Shown: positions 8,896 through 16,174 of the stretch, piece by piece
Layout of the letters: each line of letters starts with the position of its first letter
Position numbering within the stretch: the stretch's first letter is position 1
Assembly: GCA_002348045.1 (NCBI GenBank)
Contig: DDYO01000116.1
Span: 1-24,702 of the forward strand
Origin: Anaerolineales bacterium UBA2232
GTDB taxonomy: Bacteria > Chloroflexota > Anaerolineae > UBA2200
Reading direction: 5' to 3'
DNA length: 24,702 nt
Translations under genes and position numbers: made by a program
The notes under the pieces: generated by a model
Seen by the model: the letters and a program-made list of their open reading frames with translations, nothing else
Told to the model about the DNA's origin: nothing
Databases searched by the model: none

Positions 8896-9621
8896 CTACA
8901 GATATGGCAGTGGGAAACTGACAGCCAGTCTTCGCACAAGCAGGGTTTGCGGTCGCGCCGCCAAGCGGAGCACCAGCACACTCATGTCGTCCTCAGGGCG
9001 TCCCTGATCCAGCGCCATCGCCTGGTCCAGCAGGGTGTCTGCCAGAGTGGCTGCCGAAGCAGTAGGTTGAACGGTATGTTGCACCACCAACGGCTCCACA
9101 TCCAGCACGTGACCAGAATAGCGCCCGGCTTCCAGTATCCCATCGGTGAAGATCACGACCCACATACCCTCTTGCAGCGGCAGCTCCGCAATCACCGGCT
9201 TTGTCCACTCATAGATGCCAATCGGCGCACTGGGCTCGTTCAACCACCTTGTGCCCTCCCGATCCAGCACCAGGACAGGGCAATGGCTGTTGCGCGAAAT
9301 CACCAGACTTTTCGTGACCAGGTCCAGAGAAACGATCACCAGTTCTGCTGACACCTTGCCCTGGCGTTCCGCATGAAGATAGTCGTGAGCCGCCCTGGCA
9401 GCAGCCCCATCACGCACCCCTTCTGACAGCAGCGAGATGGCCTTGCGCGCTACCAGGCTGCTCACCCGCTTGGCGCCACGCCCGCTGCGCTGCCCGTCAA
9501 CCAGGACGAAAGAGATCCCCCCCTTCGGCCTCTCAATCAGCTCAAGGGTGTCCCCGCTTTCGCCAGCCGCAAACTTGCCGACCTTGGCCATGCCCACCGA
9601 AAGCTCTAGCTCACTGTCCAT
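8896..9621 (-). CDS. PP2C-family serine phosphatase (SpoIIE/RsbX-like)
   Basis: Metal-dependent Ser/Thr phosphatase of the SpoIIE/RsbX class, 241 residues, consisting of the catalytic domain only, like RsbX, with no sensor or HAMP part. Metal-binding acids are visible: Asp24 in AGESGDT, Asp42 in VLVDGQRSGRG, Asp160 in VIFTDGILEA, and Asp211/Asp212 in RPEDDMSVLVLRL. Members of this class dephosphorylate anti-anti-sigma (STAS) proteins; no STAS protein or anti-sigma kinase is encoded in this window, so the partner is unknown. The ATG at 9621 lies only about 8 bases after a TATAAT, which would make the mRNA almost leaderless; an internal ATG at 9591 would drop 10 residues but keep the catalytic core. 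The P-loop NTPase gene follows after 15 bases. Confidence 0.85.
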   Translation of the reverse strand: MDSELELSVGMAKVGKFAAGESGDTLELIERPKGGISFVLVDGQRSGRGAKRVSSLVARKAISLLSEGVRDGAAARAAHDYLHAERQGKVSAELVIVSLDLVTKSLVISRNSHCPVLVLDREGTRWLNEPSAPIGIYEWTKPVIAELPLQEGMWVVIFTDGILEAGRYSGHVLDVEPLVVQHTVQPTASAATLADTLLDQAMALDQGRPEDDMSVLVLRLAARPQTLLVRRLAVSFPLPYL

Positions 9622-9628
9622 GGACGAG

Positions 9629-9634
9629 ATTATA
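9629..9634 (-). promoter_or_regulatory. -10 element giving a near-leaderless phosphatase transcript
   Basis: Minus strand TATAAT at 9634-9629 ends eight bases before the ATG at 9621, so the expected transcription start falls at or just before the start codon. The -35 region is weak (TTTCCG or similar). There is no ribosome site before the ATG, which agrees with leaderless translation. Confidence 0.5.
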
Positions 9635-9723
9635 GCGCACGTACACAGGGGGCGGAAAGCAAACCTGCACCGCGGCGAGTGCCGGGACCATCGCCAGGAT
9701 CACTGCGGTTGCGGCGGTCTCGT

Positions 9724-9752
9724 TTGCCCACGTGAGCGGAGCCATCTATAAT
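9724..9752 (+). promoter_or_regulatory. Promoter of the multiheme cytochrome gene
   Basis: Plus strand TTGCCC (9724-9729), 17-base spacer, perfect TATAAT (9747-9752). Predicted start near 9759, leaving a leader of about 105 bases before the GTG at 9865. It diverges from the phosphatase promoter. Confidence 0.75.
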
Positions 9753-9864
9753 AGCCGCATGGTAACAGCTGCCCCTATCTGAGACGGGCACGCGTCGTCC
9801 GGGAACCGCCTGGCCCATACGGGTGGGAAAGCAAACGGCCTTCATGACACGGGAGGGTAGACCG

Positions 9865-12030
9865 GTGAGCCGACGTTACCTCACATTGCTGGTTGTCGGG
9901 TTAGTCATGATCCTTGCCTGGGCCGCTTGGCCCAGGCCCACGGCCGTTGCCAAAGTGGAGTATGCACAGAGAACGGGACAGCCGTGCCTCGTCTGCCACT
10001 CTGACGCCTACGGAGGAGGGGCGCTTACGACTACCGGTGCCGCCTACGCCCAGGGTGGCTACCAGTGGCCCATCCCCGAGGATACCCAATCCTACATTCC
10101 CTCGACCTTCGCCCGCATCCTGAAACTCATCGCCGGCTACATTCACCTGGCAACGACGGTTGCCTGGTTCGGCACCATTTTCTACATCCATATTATCGTC
10201 AGACCCCAGCAGCTTACCAGTGGAATCCCAAAAGGCGAGAAGAAACTGGGGTGGATCTGCATCGTGATCATGGCGGTGACCGGAACCGTGCTGACGGTAT
10301 TCCGCCAGCTTGAGACAGGCGCCGTATTCTCGGGCACATGGGGCACTGTTTTCATCATTAAACTGGTGCAGTTTGCGCTCATGGTGACCCTCGCCGGAGT
10401 CGCCACAGGGATCCTCGATCGTCGCATGCGCATCGCTCGGCGGCAAGCCGCCGATGCTTCCGGAGACGATCCGGCCAGCTGTGACACCCTGGCTTGCCTC
10501 GACGGCAAAGAGGGGCGCAAAGCGGTCATTGCCGTCGATCAAAAGCTTTATGACGTCACAGCAAGTCGACTGTGGCGCGAGGGCGTGCACGCCAAGCGGC
10601 ATCAAGCTGGGCATGATCTCACTAACGATCTCAACGGAGCCCCACACGGCAAAGAGGTCCTTGAACGTGTGCCGGTGGTGGGTGTGCTAGAACCTGCACC
10701 CGTTGTGTCGGCGGATGGGCGCAAGTCCGCACACCGCATCTTTGTGATAATGGCCTATGTGAACCTGATCTTTGTGATCGGCATCCTCCTGTGCGTTGCG
10801 TGGTGGAAGTGGGGGTTTCCTCTAGCCTCCTCACCAGCTCCCACGCCCGGCACTATCCACCCGACCGTGTCGCAAGCCTCTGCTCAATGCATCACCTGCC
10901 ATCGTACCAAAGGAATCATGCCCGCCCAGATCGTGGAATGGGAGCGCAGTGTGATGGCCCAGGCAGGTGTTGGCTGTCACGAATGCCATGTCGCCCAGGC
11001 TGGTGACGTGGATGCCATGGAACACAATGGTTTCTTGGTTAGCGTGCTGGTGACACCCCAGGACTGCGCTCAGTGCCACGTCCGGGAGGCGGCCGAGTTT
11101 GCTTCAAGCCGGCATGCCCAGGGTGGCGATATCCTTGCTTCGTTGGACAACATCCTGGGAGAACGGGTGGAGGGAGTCGCCGCAGCCGTGTTGGGCTGCC
11201 AGCAGTGTCATGGAGTGGAGGTCCAGCTGGACGACACCGGCAGGCCAGTGGCAGCCAGTTGGCCCAACACCGGCATCGGACGGATCAACCCCGATGGCAG
11301 CCGTGGCGCGTGCTCCACCTGCCACACCCGCCACCTGTTCAGCGTGGCCGTGGGCCGAGAGCCCAGCTCCTGCGGCAACTGCCACATGGGTCCCGATCAC
11401 CCGCAAAAGGAGATCTACGAAGAGAGCAAGCACGGCGTCGCCTTCCTCGCCAACCGGGACCACATGGCTCTGGACCAGAGGCCTTGGGTGCTGGGCGAGG
11501 ACTATTCCGCCGCTCCCACGTGCGCCACGTGCCACATGAGCGCCATTCCCAACGGGGAGGTCAACCACGATGTGGGCCTGCGCATCGCGTGGACCCTGCG
11601 CCCCGAGATCTCGGTCCGATTGGAGAACTGGCAGGTACGGCGGCAGGACATGAAAAACGTGTGCCAGAACTGCCACTCGCCAGGCTTTTACCAGAACTTT
11701 TTCCAGCAATATGATGACGCTGTGGACCTGTACAACTTCAAGTTCGCCTCCCCGGCCCAGCAGATCATGGACCAACTGCGGGCAGCGGGCAAGCTCACGC
11801 CGACCCAGTTCGACGAACCCATCGAGTGGACCTACTACCTGCTGTGGCATCACGAGGGACGTCGGGCTCGCCACGGAGCCGCCATGATGGGCCCGGACTA
11901 TGTGCAGTGGCATGGCTTCTTTGAGGTCGCCGACCGTTTCTACAACGAATTCGTGCCGGAGGCGGAACACCTACTGCCAGGTGTAACGGAGCCCTTCCTG
12001 GCTGCTGAGGAGCATCAGTGGCGACGCTGA
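9865..12030 (+). CDS. Fusion: c-heme / membrane / cytochrome b5-like / octaheme HAO-like cytochrome
   Basis: A 721-residue membrane-anchored multiheme protein. In order: signal or anchor helix (about 5-25); one CxxCH (Cys41, CLVCH); three helices at about 82-183 resembling CopD- or b561-type membrane domains; a cytochrome b5-like domain at about 205-275 with His246, His250 and His261 as candidate ligands (HQAGHDLT, APHGKEVL); another helix at 290-317; then eight CxxCH motifs (Cys342, 371, 401, 445, 483, 503, 553, 600). The last part has hydroxylamine oxidoreductase-family signatures (WPNTGIGRINPDGS, GPDHPQKEIYEESKHG), implying oxidation or reduction of a nitrogen or sulfur compound outside the membrane. 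I took the GTG at 9865 because GGGAGGG precedes it; in-frame GTG 9823 and ATG 9844 lack such a site. Separate proteins usually supply these modules, so the fusion is unusual. Direction of the reaction is not decidable here. Confidence 0.93.
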   Translation: MSRRYLTLLVVGLVMILAWAAWPRPTAVAKVEYAQRTGQPCLVCHSDAYGGGALTTTGAAYAQGGYQWPIPEDTQSYIPSTFARILKLIAGYIHLATTVAWFGTIFYIHIIVRPQQLTSGIPKGEKKLGWICIVIMAVTGTVLTVFRQLETGAVFSGTWGTVFIIKLVQFALMVTLAGVATGILDRRMRIARRQAADASGDDPASCDTLACLDGKEGRKAVIAVDQKLYDVTASRLWREGVHAKRHQAGHDLTNDLNGAPHGKEVLERVPVVGVLEPAPVVSADGRKSAHRIFVIMAYVNLIFVIGILLCVAWWKWGFPLASSPAPTPGTIHPTVSQASAQCITCHRTKGIMPAQIVEWERSVMAQAGVGCHECHVAQAGDVDAMEHNGFLVSVLVTPQDCAQCHVREAAEFASSRHAQGGDILASLDNILGERVEGVAAAVLGCQQCHGVEVQLDDTGRPVAASWPNTGIGRINPDGSRGACSTCHTRHLFSVAVGREPSSCGNCHMGPDHPQKEIYEESKHGVAFLANRDHMALDQRPWVLGEDYSAAPTCATCHMSAIPNGEVNHDVGLRIAWTLRPEISVRLENWQVRRQDMKNVCQNCHSPGFYQNFFQQYDDAVDLYNFKFASPAQQIMDQLRAAGKLTPTQFDEPIEWTYYLLWHHEGRRARHGAAMMGPDYVQWHGFFEVADRFYNEFVPEAEHLLPGVTEPFLAAEEHQWRR

Positions 12031-12052
12031 TGGACCGAGCGCCGGCCTGGTT

Positions 12053-12080
12053 TTGACAGTTGGCCTCGTGCGTGTAAAAT
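12053..12080 (+). promoter_or_regulatory. Promoter of the tRNA-Gly gene
   Basis: TTGACA (12053-12058), 16-base spacer, TAAAAT (12075-12080), 23 bases after the cytochrome stop. Predicted start near 12087, about 35 bases before the mature tRNA. Confidence 0.8.
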
Positions 12081-12121
12081 CATAACACCGTTCGGGATCG
12101 TGAGTGGGGTCCCTTCATCGG

Positions 12122-12194
12122 GCGGGCGTAGCTCAGTTGGCAGAGCGTCTGCTTCCCAAGCAGAATGTCGTGGGTTCGAATCCCATCGCCCGCT
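12122..12194 (+). tRNA. tRNA-Gly (anticodon CCC)
   Basis: Complete 73-base cloverleaf: acceptor stem GCGGGCG / CGCCCGC, D arm GCTC-loop-GAGC, anticodon stem TCTGC / GCAGA with loop TTCCCAA (anticodon CCC at 12155-12157, reading GGG), T arm with TTCGAAT loop, and discriminator base T, normal for bacterial glycine tRNAs. The 3' CCA is not encoded. It has its own promoter and terminator. Confidence 0.97.
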
Positions 12195-12222
12195 TTGGTA
12201 CAAGAAACCTGCCTGATCCGCG

Positions 12223-12263
12223 CCGAGCAGCTCGTTAGCATGAGCTGCTCGGCCTTTGTTCTT
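12223..12263 (+). terminator. Intrinsic terminator after tRNA-Gly
   Basis: Perfect 11-base-pair stem (CCGAGCAGCTC at 12223-12233 / GAGCTGCTCGG at 12242-12252) with an 8-base loop, followed by CCTTTGTTCTT. It lies 28 bases after the tRNA. Confidence 0.85.
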
Positions 12264-12596
12264 CCGCCGCTCAACGGTCAAAGAAGACATTGCCCCCTCT
12301 GACATCTGTCTCCTCGCACCGAATCTGTGCATCGCCCGTGGCAGGACTCATCCACCTTCGCGCCTAACCCGGTCCACCGGACATACCCTGGCAGGCTACC
12401 ACGTTGCCCTGGTATGAGATTTGAGGCGATCTATCTTCCGCGCTATTATGCGGCGTAGCGGCACTGCTGAGCCGTGGGCTGGATCACCGCGCTTTCTGAG
12501 TGGCCCCGATGCCGGCCGTGTTGCTCTTCGTACTCGTGCCTGTCGTTGGATCCCAACCCGCCAGGATTCATCTTGACACTTCCGAGGAGGTAGATC
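12264..12596. other. Intergenic spacer before the aldolase-like gene
   Basis: No convincing gene on either strand. It holds the candidate promoter at 12421-12449 and a short stretch resembling the 3' end of 16S rRNA (12455-12497, reported as a finding). The ribosome site GAGGAGG of the next gene ends the spacer. Confidence 0.6.
12421..12449 (+). promoter_or_regulatory. Candidate promoter of the aldolase/URO-D gene group
   Basis: TTGAGG (12421-12426), 17-base spacer, TATTAT (12444-12449). Good spacing and one mismatch in the -10; predicted leader of about 140 bases. Confidence 0.55.
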
Positions 12597-13379
12597 GTGA
12601 TCCGACCGAACAAACTGCGTCAGCTGCTGAACGACAACAAGCCCAGCCTGTGCGTGCGGGTGAATACTCTCTGGCCAGACCTCGTCGAGTTCGTCGGCGC
12701 GCTGGGCATCTATGACTATATCGAGTTTGCCGCGGAGTATGCCGCCTTCGACTTGCAGGGCCTGGACAATTTCTGCCGTTCCGCGGAGCTCTATGGCCTG
12801 GGCACGATGATCAAGCTAGACCAGGATCCACGCCTGTTCCTGGCTCAACGCGCCATTGGCTCTGGCTTTCAGAGCATCCTCTTTGTGGATTGTCGGACCA
12901 AGGAAGAGGTCGAGCACTGCGTGCGTATCTGCCGGCCGGACACCCCCCAGGACGGCGGTCTGTATGGCGCGGCCAGTCGCCGCTTTGCCTATGAAAGCAG
13001 CGGGCATGATGAGTTCTCTCAGGCGCTGCGTGACATCGTGGTGGCGATCATGGTAGAGAAAAAGATGCTGATCGACGACCTGCAGCAGGTGCTCTCAATC
13101 CCAGGAGTCGATATGGTGCAGTGGGGGCCTTCCGACTTTACGATGAGCAGTGGACTGAAGAGAGGTGATCCGGCGGTCAAGGAGACGGAACGCTTCGTCA
13201 TCGAGGCCTCGCTCAAGAAGGGCGTCGCACCGCGCATCGAACTGGAAAGCCTCGATGGTGTCGAATACTATCTGGGCTTGGGTGTGCGCCACTTCCGCAT
13301 GGCCAATGACTTGACGATCCTGCGCCGTTTCTGGAAAGAGAACGGCACCAGACTGCGAGACATGCTAGCTCAAAGCTAG
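12597..13379 (+). CDS. HpcH/HpaI aldolase-family protein, atypical active site
   Basis: 260-residue TIM-barrel protein of the HpcH/HpaI (2-keto-3-deoxy-acid) aldolase class, whose members cleave 4-hydroxy-2-oxoacids to pyruvate and an aldehyde with a divalent metal. The metal-binding acids are recognisable as Glu154 (IMVEKK) and Asp180 (WGPSDF). The position of the catalytic His (normally in a DxEH motif) is Tyr48 in FAAEYAAFDL, and the substrate-binding Arg after the next strand is Lys73 (MIKLDQDP), so the reaction may differ from the classic aldol cleavage. GTG start at 12597 is supported by GAGGAGG six bases upstream. It is the first of three same-strand genes, followed after 212 bases by a URO-D-family gene. 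Together with the downstream oxidoreductases and sugar transporter it suggests carbohydrate-acid metabolism. Confidence 0.85.
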   Translation: MIRPNKLRQLLNDNKPSLCVRVNTLWPDLVEFVGALGIYDYIEFAAEYAAFDLQGLDNFCRSAELYGLGTMIKLDQDPRLFLAQRAIGSGFQSILFVDCRTKEEVEHCVRICRPDTPQDGGLYGAASRRFAYESSGHDEFSQALRDIVVAIMVEKKMLIDDLQQVLSIPGVDMVQWGPSDFTMSSGLKRGDPAVKETERFVIEASLKKGVAPRIELESLDGVEYYLGLGVRHFRMANDLTILRRFWKENGTRLRDMLAQS

Positions 13380-13409
13380 GGACCAGAGGGGCCTGGGTTG
13401 GGATGGCCG

Positions 13410-13427
13410 GCAGCCAGCGCTGGCTGC
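13410..13427. repeat. 18-base perfect palindrome after the aldolase-like gene
   Basis: GCAGCCAG-CG-CTGGCTGC is a perfect palindrome 30 bases after the aldolase stop. It is not followed by a T run, so it is not a clear intrinsic terminator; an operator or mRNA-processing hairpin is possible. Confidence 0.5.
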
Positions 13428-13591
13428 TTCGGGTCACGGTGAGTGCCTCCTGGCCTTCGCCTCTGCCCACGGCAACGTGAGGAATCCGAAAGCAGCACGG
13501 GGTAGACCGCAGCGATCTGGGTTGTCTCCTCCGGAGCTAGGTGCACATAGCAAGTATACTGCTCACGTCATGAGCCACGCGGGAGGGTACA

Positions 13592-14671
13592 GTGACACCT
13601 CGTGACACGGACTTTGGGCGCGTTATCACCACGCTTCACCATCAGGAGCCGGATCGCGTGCCGTTGGCTGAGGCAACCATCGACTATGAGATCATGAGCC
13701 GGTTCTTGGGCCGTCCGGTGACCGGCACCGACCTCGCGGCGCAGGTTGACTTTTGGTCACAGGCCGGCTATGACTTTATCCCTTTAACGGTTGGCATGTT
13801 AGAGCCCGGCAAGGTCACGCAGGATTCGCGGATCTCCCAGGTGATCCGCGAGGTGATGCTGCGCGACACAGCGGACCACCGGCAGACCGACTCGTGGAAC
13901 CTGGAGCGCAGGGCCTGGATCCATACACGAGATGATGTGGAACGCTTTCCCTGGGATGAAGCGGCGAGGCCCGACCTCTCGAAATTCAGGTCTGTTCAAG
14001 CACTCCTTCCCGATGGCATGAAGATCATTGCCCTGTCGGGCAAGATCTTTACCCTGGCTTGGCTCCTCATGGGGTTCGAGGATTTCGCCGCTAACACCAT
14101 TCTTGATCCCGATCTCGTAAGCCTCTTGGTCGCAAAGGTTGCGGCCATTCAATTGGCGGGCCTGCGAGAAGTGGTGCACGTCCCCAACGTAGCAGCCGTA
14201 TGGGCGGTGGATGATATGGCGTTCGGCTCTGGACCCATGCTGAGGCCCGCCGCGTTCCGACGATTCATCTTCCCGTGGTACGAAGAGTTCAGCGCCATCT
14301 GCCATCAGCACCACAAGTACCTATTTTTTCACACCGACGGCGTAGTCTGGGATCTGCTGCCAGACCTCATCCACTTGGGGATAGATGCCCTGCACCCCAT
14401 TGATCCCACTTGCATGGACATCGAAGAGGTGAAGACCAAGGTTGGAGACAATCTGTGCCTCATGGGGAACGTGTCCAATGAGTTGCTTATGAACGGCACG
14501 CCAGAGGATGTAGTAGCCCTGACCAAGCACCGCCTGAAGGTTCTGGGTCCAGGCGGGGGATACTGCCTCGGTGCCGGCAACTCGGTGCCGGAGTGGGCCA
14601 GGATCGAAAACTATCGAGCGATGATCGAGACCGGCTTGCGCTTTGGTCACTACCCGATCCAAATTGATTGA
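13592..14671 (+). CDS. URO-D-family protein (uroporphyrinogen decarboxylase/methyltransferase fold), first copy
   Basis: 359-residue TIM-barrel protein of the URO-D superfamily. The N-terminal HHQEPDRVPL motif and the C-terminal half HTDGVVWDLLPDLIHLGIDALHPI and GGGYCLGAGNSVP are typical of family members other than HemE, many of which move methyl groups to or from corrinoid proteins (MtaA/MtbA/CmuA-like). The metal motif of those transferases is H-x-C plus a later Cys; here it reads His247-x-Asp249, with Cys325 near the end. No corrinoid-binding protein or HemE-type heme pathway gene is near, so tetrapyrrole decarboxylation is unlikely and demethylation is only a possibility. GTG start at 13592 has GGGAGGG just upstream. 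A second, quite different URO-D-family gene follows after 173 bases. Confidence 0.85.
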   Translation: MTPRDTDFGRVITTLHHQEPDRVPLAEATIDYEIMSRFLGRPVTGTDLAAQVDFWSQAGYDFIPLTVGMLEPGKVTQDSRISQVIREVMLRDTADHRQTDSWNLERRAWIHTRDDVERFPWDEAARPDLSKFRSVQALLPDGMKIIALSGKIFTLAWLLMGFEDFAANTILDPDLVSLLVAKVAAIQLAGLREVVHVPNVAAVWAVDDMAFGSGPMLRPAAFRRFIFPWYEEFSAICHQHHKYLFFHTDGVVWDLLPDLIHLGIDALHPIDPTCMDIEEVKTKVGDNLCLMGNVSNELLMNGTPEDVVALTKHRLKVLGPGGGYCLGAGNSVPEWARIENYRAMIETGLRFGHYPIQID

Positions 14672-14844
14672 GGCAATGACCATCGGGACGATGTGGACCA
14701 TGTGCTTCGAGACTATGAAAGCCCTTGGCTCTGAGGATCCCAACAGCCGACCAATGACCCTGCAATCGTAACCTGGCACTTTCCGCTCTTGTTCTACGCG
14801 GTGAGAACGACGCCACGACCGCATTGCTCAGGAGGCAGCGCACA

Positions 14845-15972
14845 ATGTCACACCGCCACAACGCAATCACTGCCATGCGAGGCGAGAACCCGGCTCACAT
14901 TCCGTTCATCGGCAGGATGAACTTGTGGTACAACTACCACAGCTCAAAGGGCACTTTGCCACAACGCTACCATGGGTGGAGTCAGTGGGACATCCAGCGC
15001 GATCTGGGGATTGGCATCCTGGGGTTCGGAGCGTGGGTCACCACATTCTTCAGAAAAGTCTATCGGGGCATAGAAGTCACGCACAAGGTCGAGAACGGTG
15101 AGGAGATCACAACTTACTCCACACCCCACGGCACACTGCGGACTCGTCATGTGATCAGCGACTTGCTGCGCGGGACCGTTGACGCCGGCCGGGACATGGA
15201 GGTGTTGTTCAAGGACCACCGCGACTATGACGCCCTTCAGTACCTTGTCGAGCACACAGAGATCGTGGAGAACTATGACGAGTACGGGCTGTATGTCGAC
15301 TCACTGGGAGAGGACGGCATTGCCTTGCCCTTTACGGGATGGGCGCCGATGCACGAGATCATGTGGAAGCTTATGGGGGTTGAGCGCTTTTACTACGAAC
15401 TGCAGGATCACCCGCGTCAGATAGAGAGCCTGCACCAAGCGATGTTGGCTCAGCACTGGAAGATCATCGAGCTGGCTGGGGACTGCCCTGCCACGGCCAT
15501 CGAAGTAGGGGGAAACTACTCCGATCAATTGACCCCTCCGTGGTTCTTTGAAGATTACGTCAGCCCCTTCTACAGGCGTGTTCGTGAGCGGTTCTCCCAG
15601 GCGGGCAAGATCCTGGTGGTGCACGGGGATGGCGACATGGACAAGCTGTTGGCGCTGCTAATGGAAAGCGGCGTGCAGGTGGTCGAGGCGCTCACCCCCC
15701 AACCATCCACCTCCATAGACGTGCGCAGAACCCGTGCCCTCTGGGACGGCCGAGTAGTCATGTGGGGAGGCATTCCGTTCAACATCCTCACGCCGGAATT
15801 TACAGACGGGGAGTTCAGGGATCACATCGAGGCTCTGTACCGAGCCGTCGCGCCTGGTGACCACTTTGTTCTGGGCTTTGGTGACAACGTCCCGCCCGAA
15901 GCCCTCTTCAGCCGGATCAAGTGGGTGGCCGACTTTAACAGGGAAAACGGAAGCTACCCGATAGACATCTAA
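14845..15972 (+). CDS. URO-D-family protein, second copy
   Basis: 375-residue member of the URO-D superfamily, only distantly similar to the first copy. It opens with MSHRHNAITAMRGENPAHIPF, the family's usual N-terminus, and carries His260 in VVHGDGDMDKLLALL, matching the H-x-D-G signature of the first copy, then VMWGGIPFNIL and FVLGFGDNVPPEA. No Cys ligand of methanol- or methylamine-type transferases is seen in this motif. The ATG at 14845 has AGGAGG nine bases upstream; an in-frame TTG at 14824 is unlikely. Paired URO-D-like proteins beside an aldolase-like protein suggest successive steps on one substrate, possibly removal of a methyl or carboxyl group, but the function is not known. A terminator lies 145 bases downstream. 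Confidence 0.85.
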   Translation: MSHRHNAITAMRGENPAHIPFIGRMNLWYNYHSSKGTLPQRYHGWSQWDIQRDLGIGILGFGAWVTTFFRKVYRGIEVTHKVENGEEITTYSTPHGTLRTRHVISDLLRGTVDAGRDMEVLFKDHRDYDALQYLVEHTEIVENYDEYGLYVDSLGEDGIALPFTGWAPMHEIMWKLMGVERFYYELQDHPRQIESLHQAMLAQHWKIIELAGDCPATAIEVGGNYSDQLTPPWFFEDYVSPFYRRVRERFSQAGKILVVHGDGDMDKLLALLMESGVQVVEALTPQPSTSIDVRRTRALWDGRVVMWGGIPFNILTPEFTDGEFRDHIEALYRAVAPGDHFVLGFGDNVPPEALFSRIKWVADFNRENGSYPIDI

Positions 15973-16038
15973 TCCATGCGGATAGCTGGACACATCGTCG
16001 GCACTGTCTGAAGGGATCGAGACCACCCTAATCCCGCC

Positions 16039-16109
16039 GACCAAGGCGTCTGGACAGCAGTCAAGTCCACTTCCCAAGCAGGATTCCTGAGTTCGAATCT
16101 TGCTTGGCT
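16039..16109 (+). pseudogene. Decayed tRNA-Gly(CCC)-like copy
   Basis: 71 bases of tRNA size and layout. Shared with the intact tRNA at 12122-12194 are the 12-base CTTCCCAAGCAG (16070-16081, anticodon loop TTCCCAA) and GTTCGAATC of the T arm (16091-16099), at nearly the same distance. A possible acceptor GACCAAG / CTTGGCT has an A-C mismatch, the anticodon stem has two mismatches, the T stem is mostly broken and the D arm is not canonical. So it is probably not a working tRNA. A strong terminator follows at once. Confidence 0.6.
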
Positions 16110-16116
16110 GCCCAAG

Positions 16117-16147
16117 AAAAGCCCCTGGCTATGCGCCAGGGGCTTTT
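16117..16147. terminator. Bidirectional intrinsic terminator
   Basis: Perfect 13-base-pair stem AAAAGCCCCTGGC / GCCAGGGGCTTTT with a 5-base loop, with A and T runs on both flanks. It can end the plus-strand aldolase/URO-D group and the minus-strand aldehyde oxidoreductase gene, whose stop is 27 bases away. Confidence 0.92.
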
Positions 16148-16174
16148 CGTCAAGTCCATCCTGCCAGCCAGCGC

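Noticed and set aside
11104..11970. 288-residue open frame on the minus strand
   Set aside because: Antisense shadow of the octaheme cytochrome; the plus strand there has eight ordered heme motifs.
12015..12332. 105-residue minus-strand frame over the tRNA
   Set aside because: It is the reverse complement of the tRNA-Gly gene and its terminator; tRNA-antisense frames like this are a common false call.
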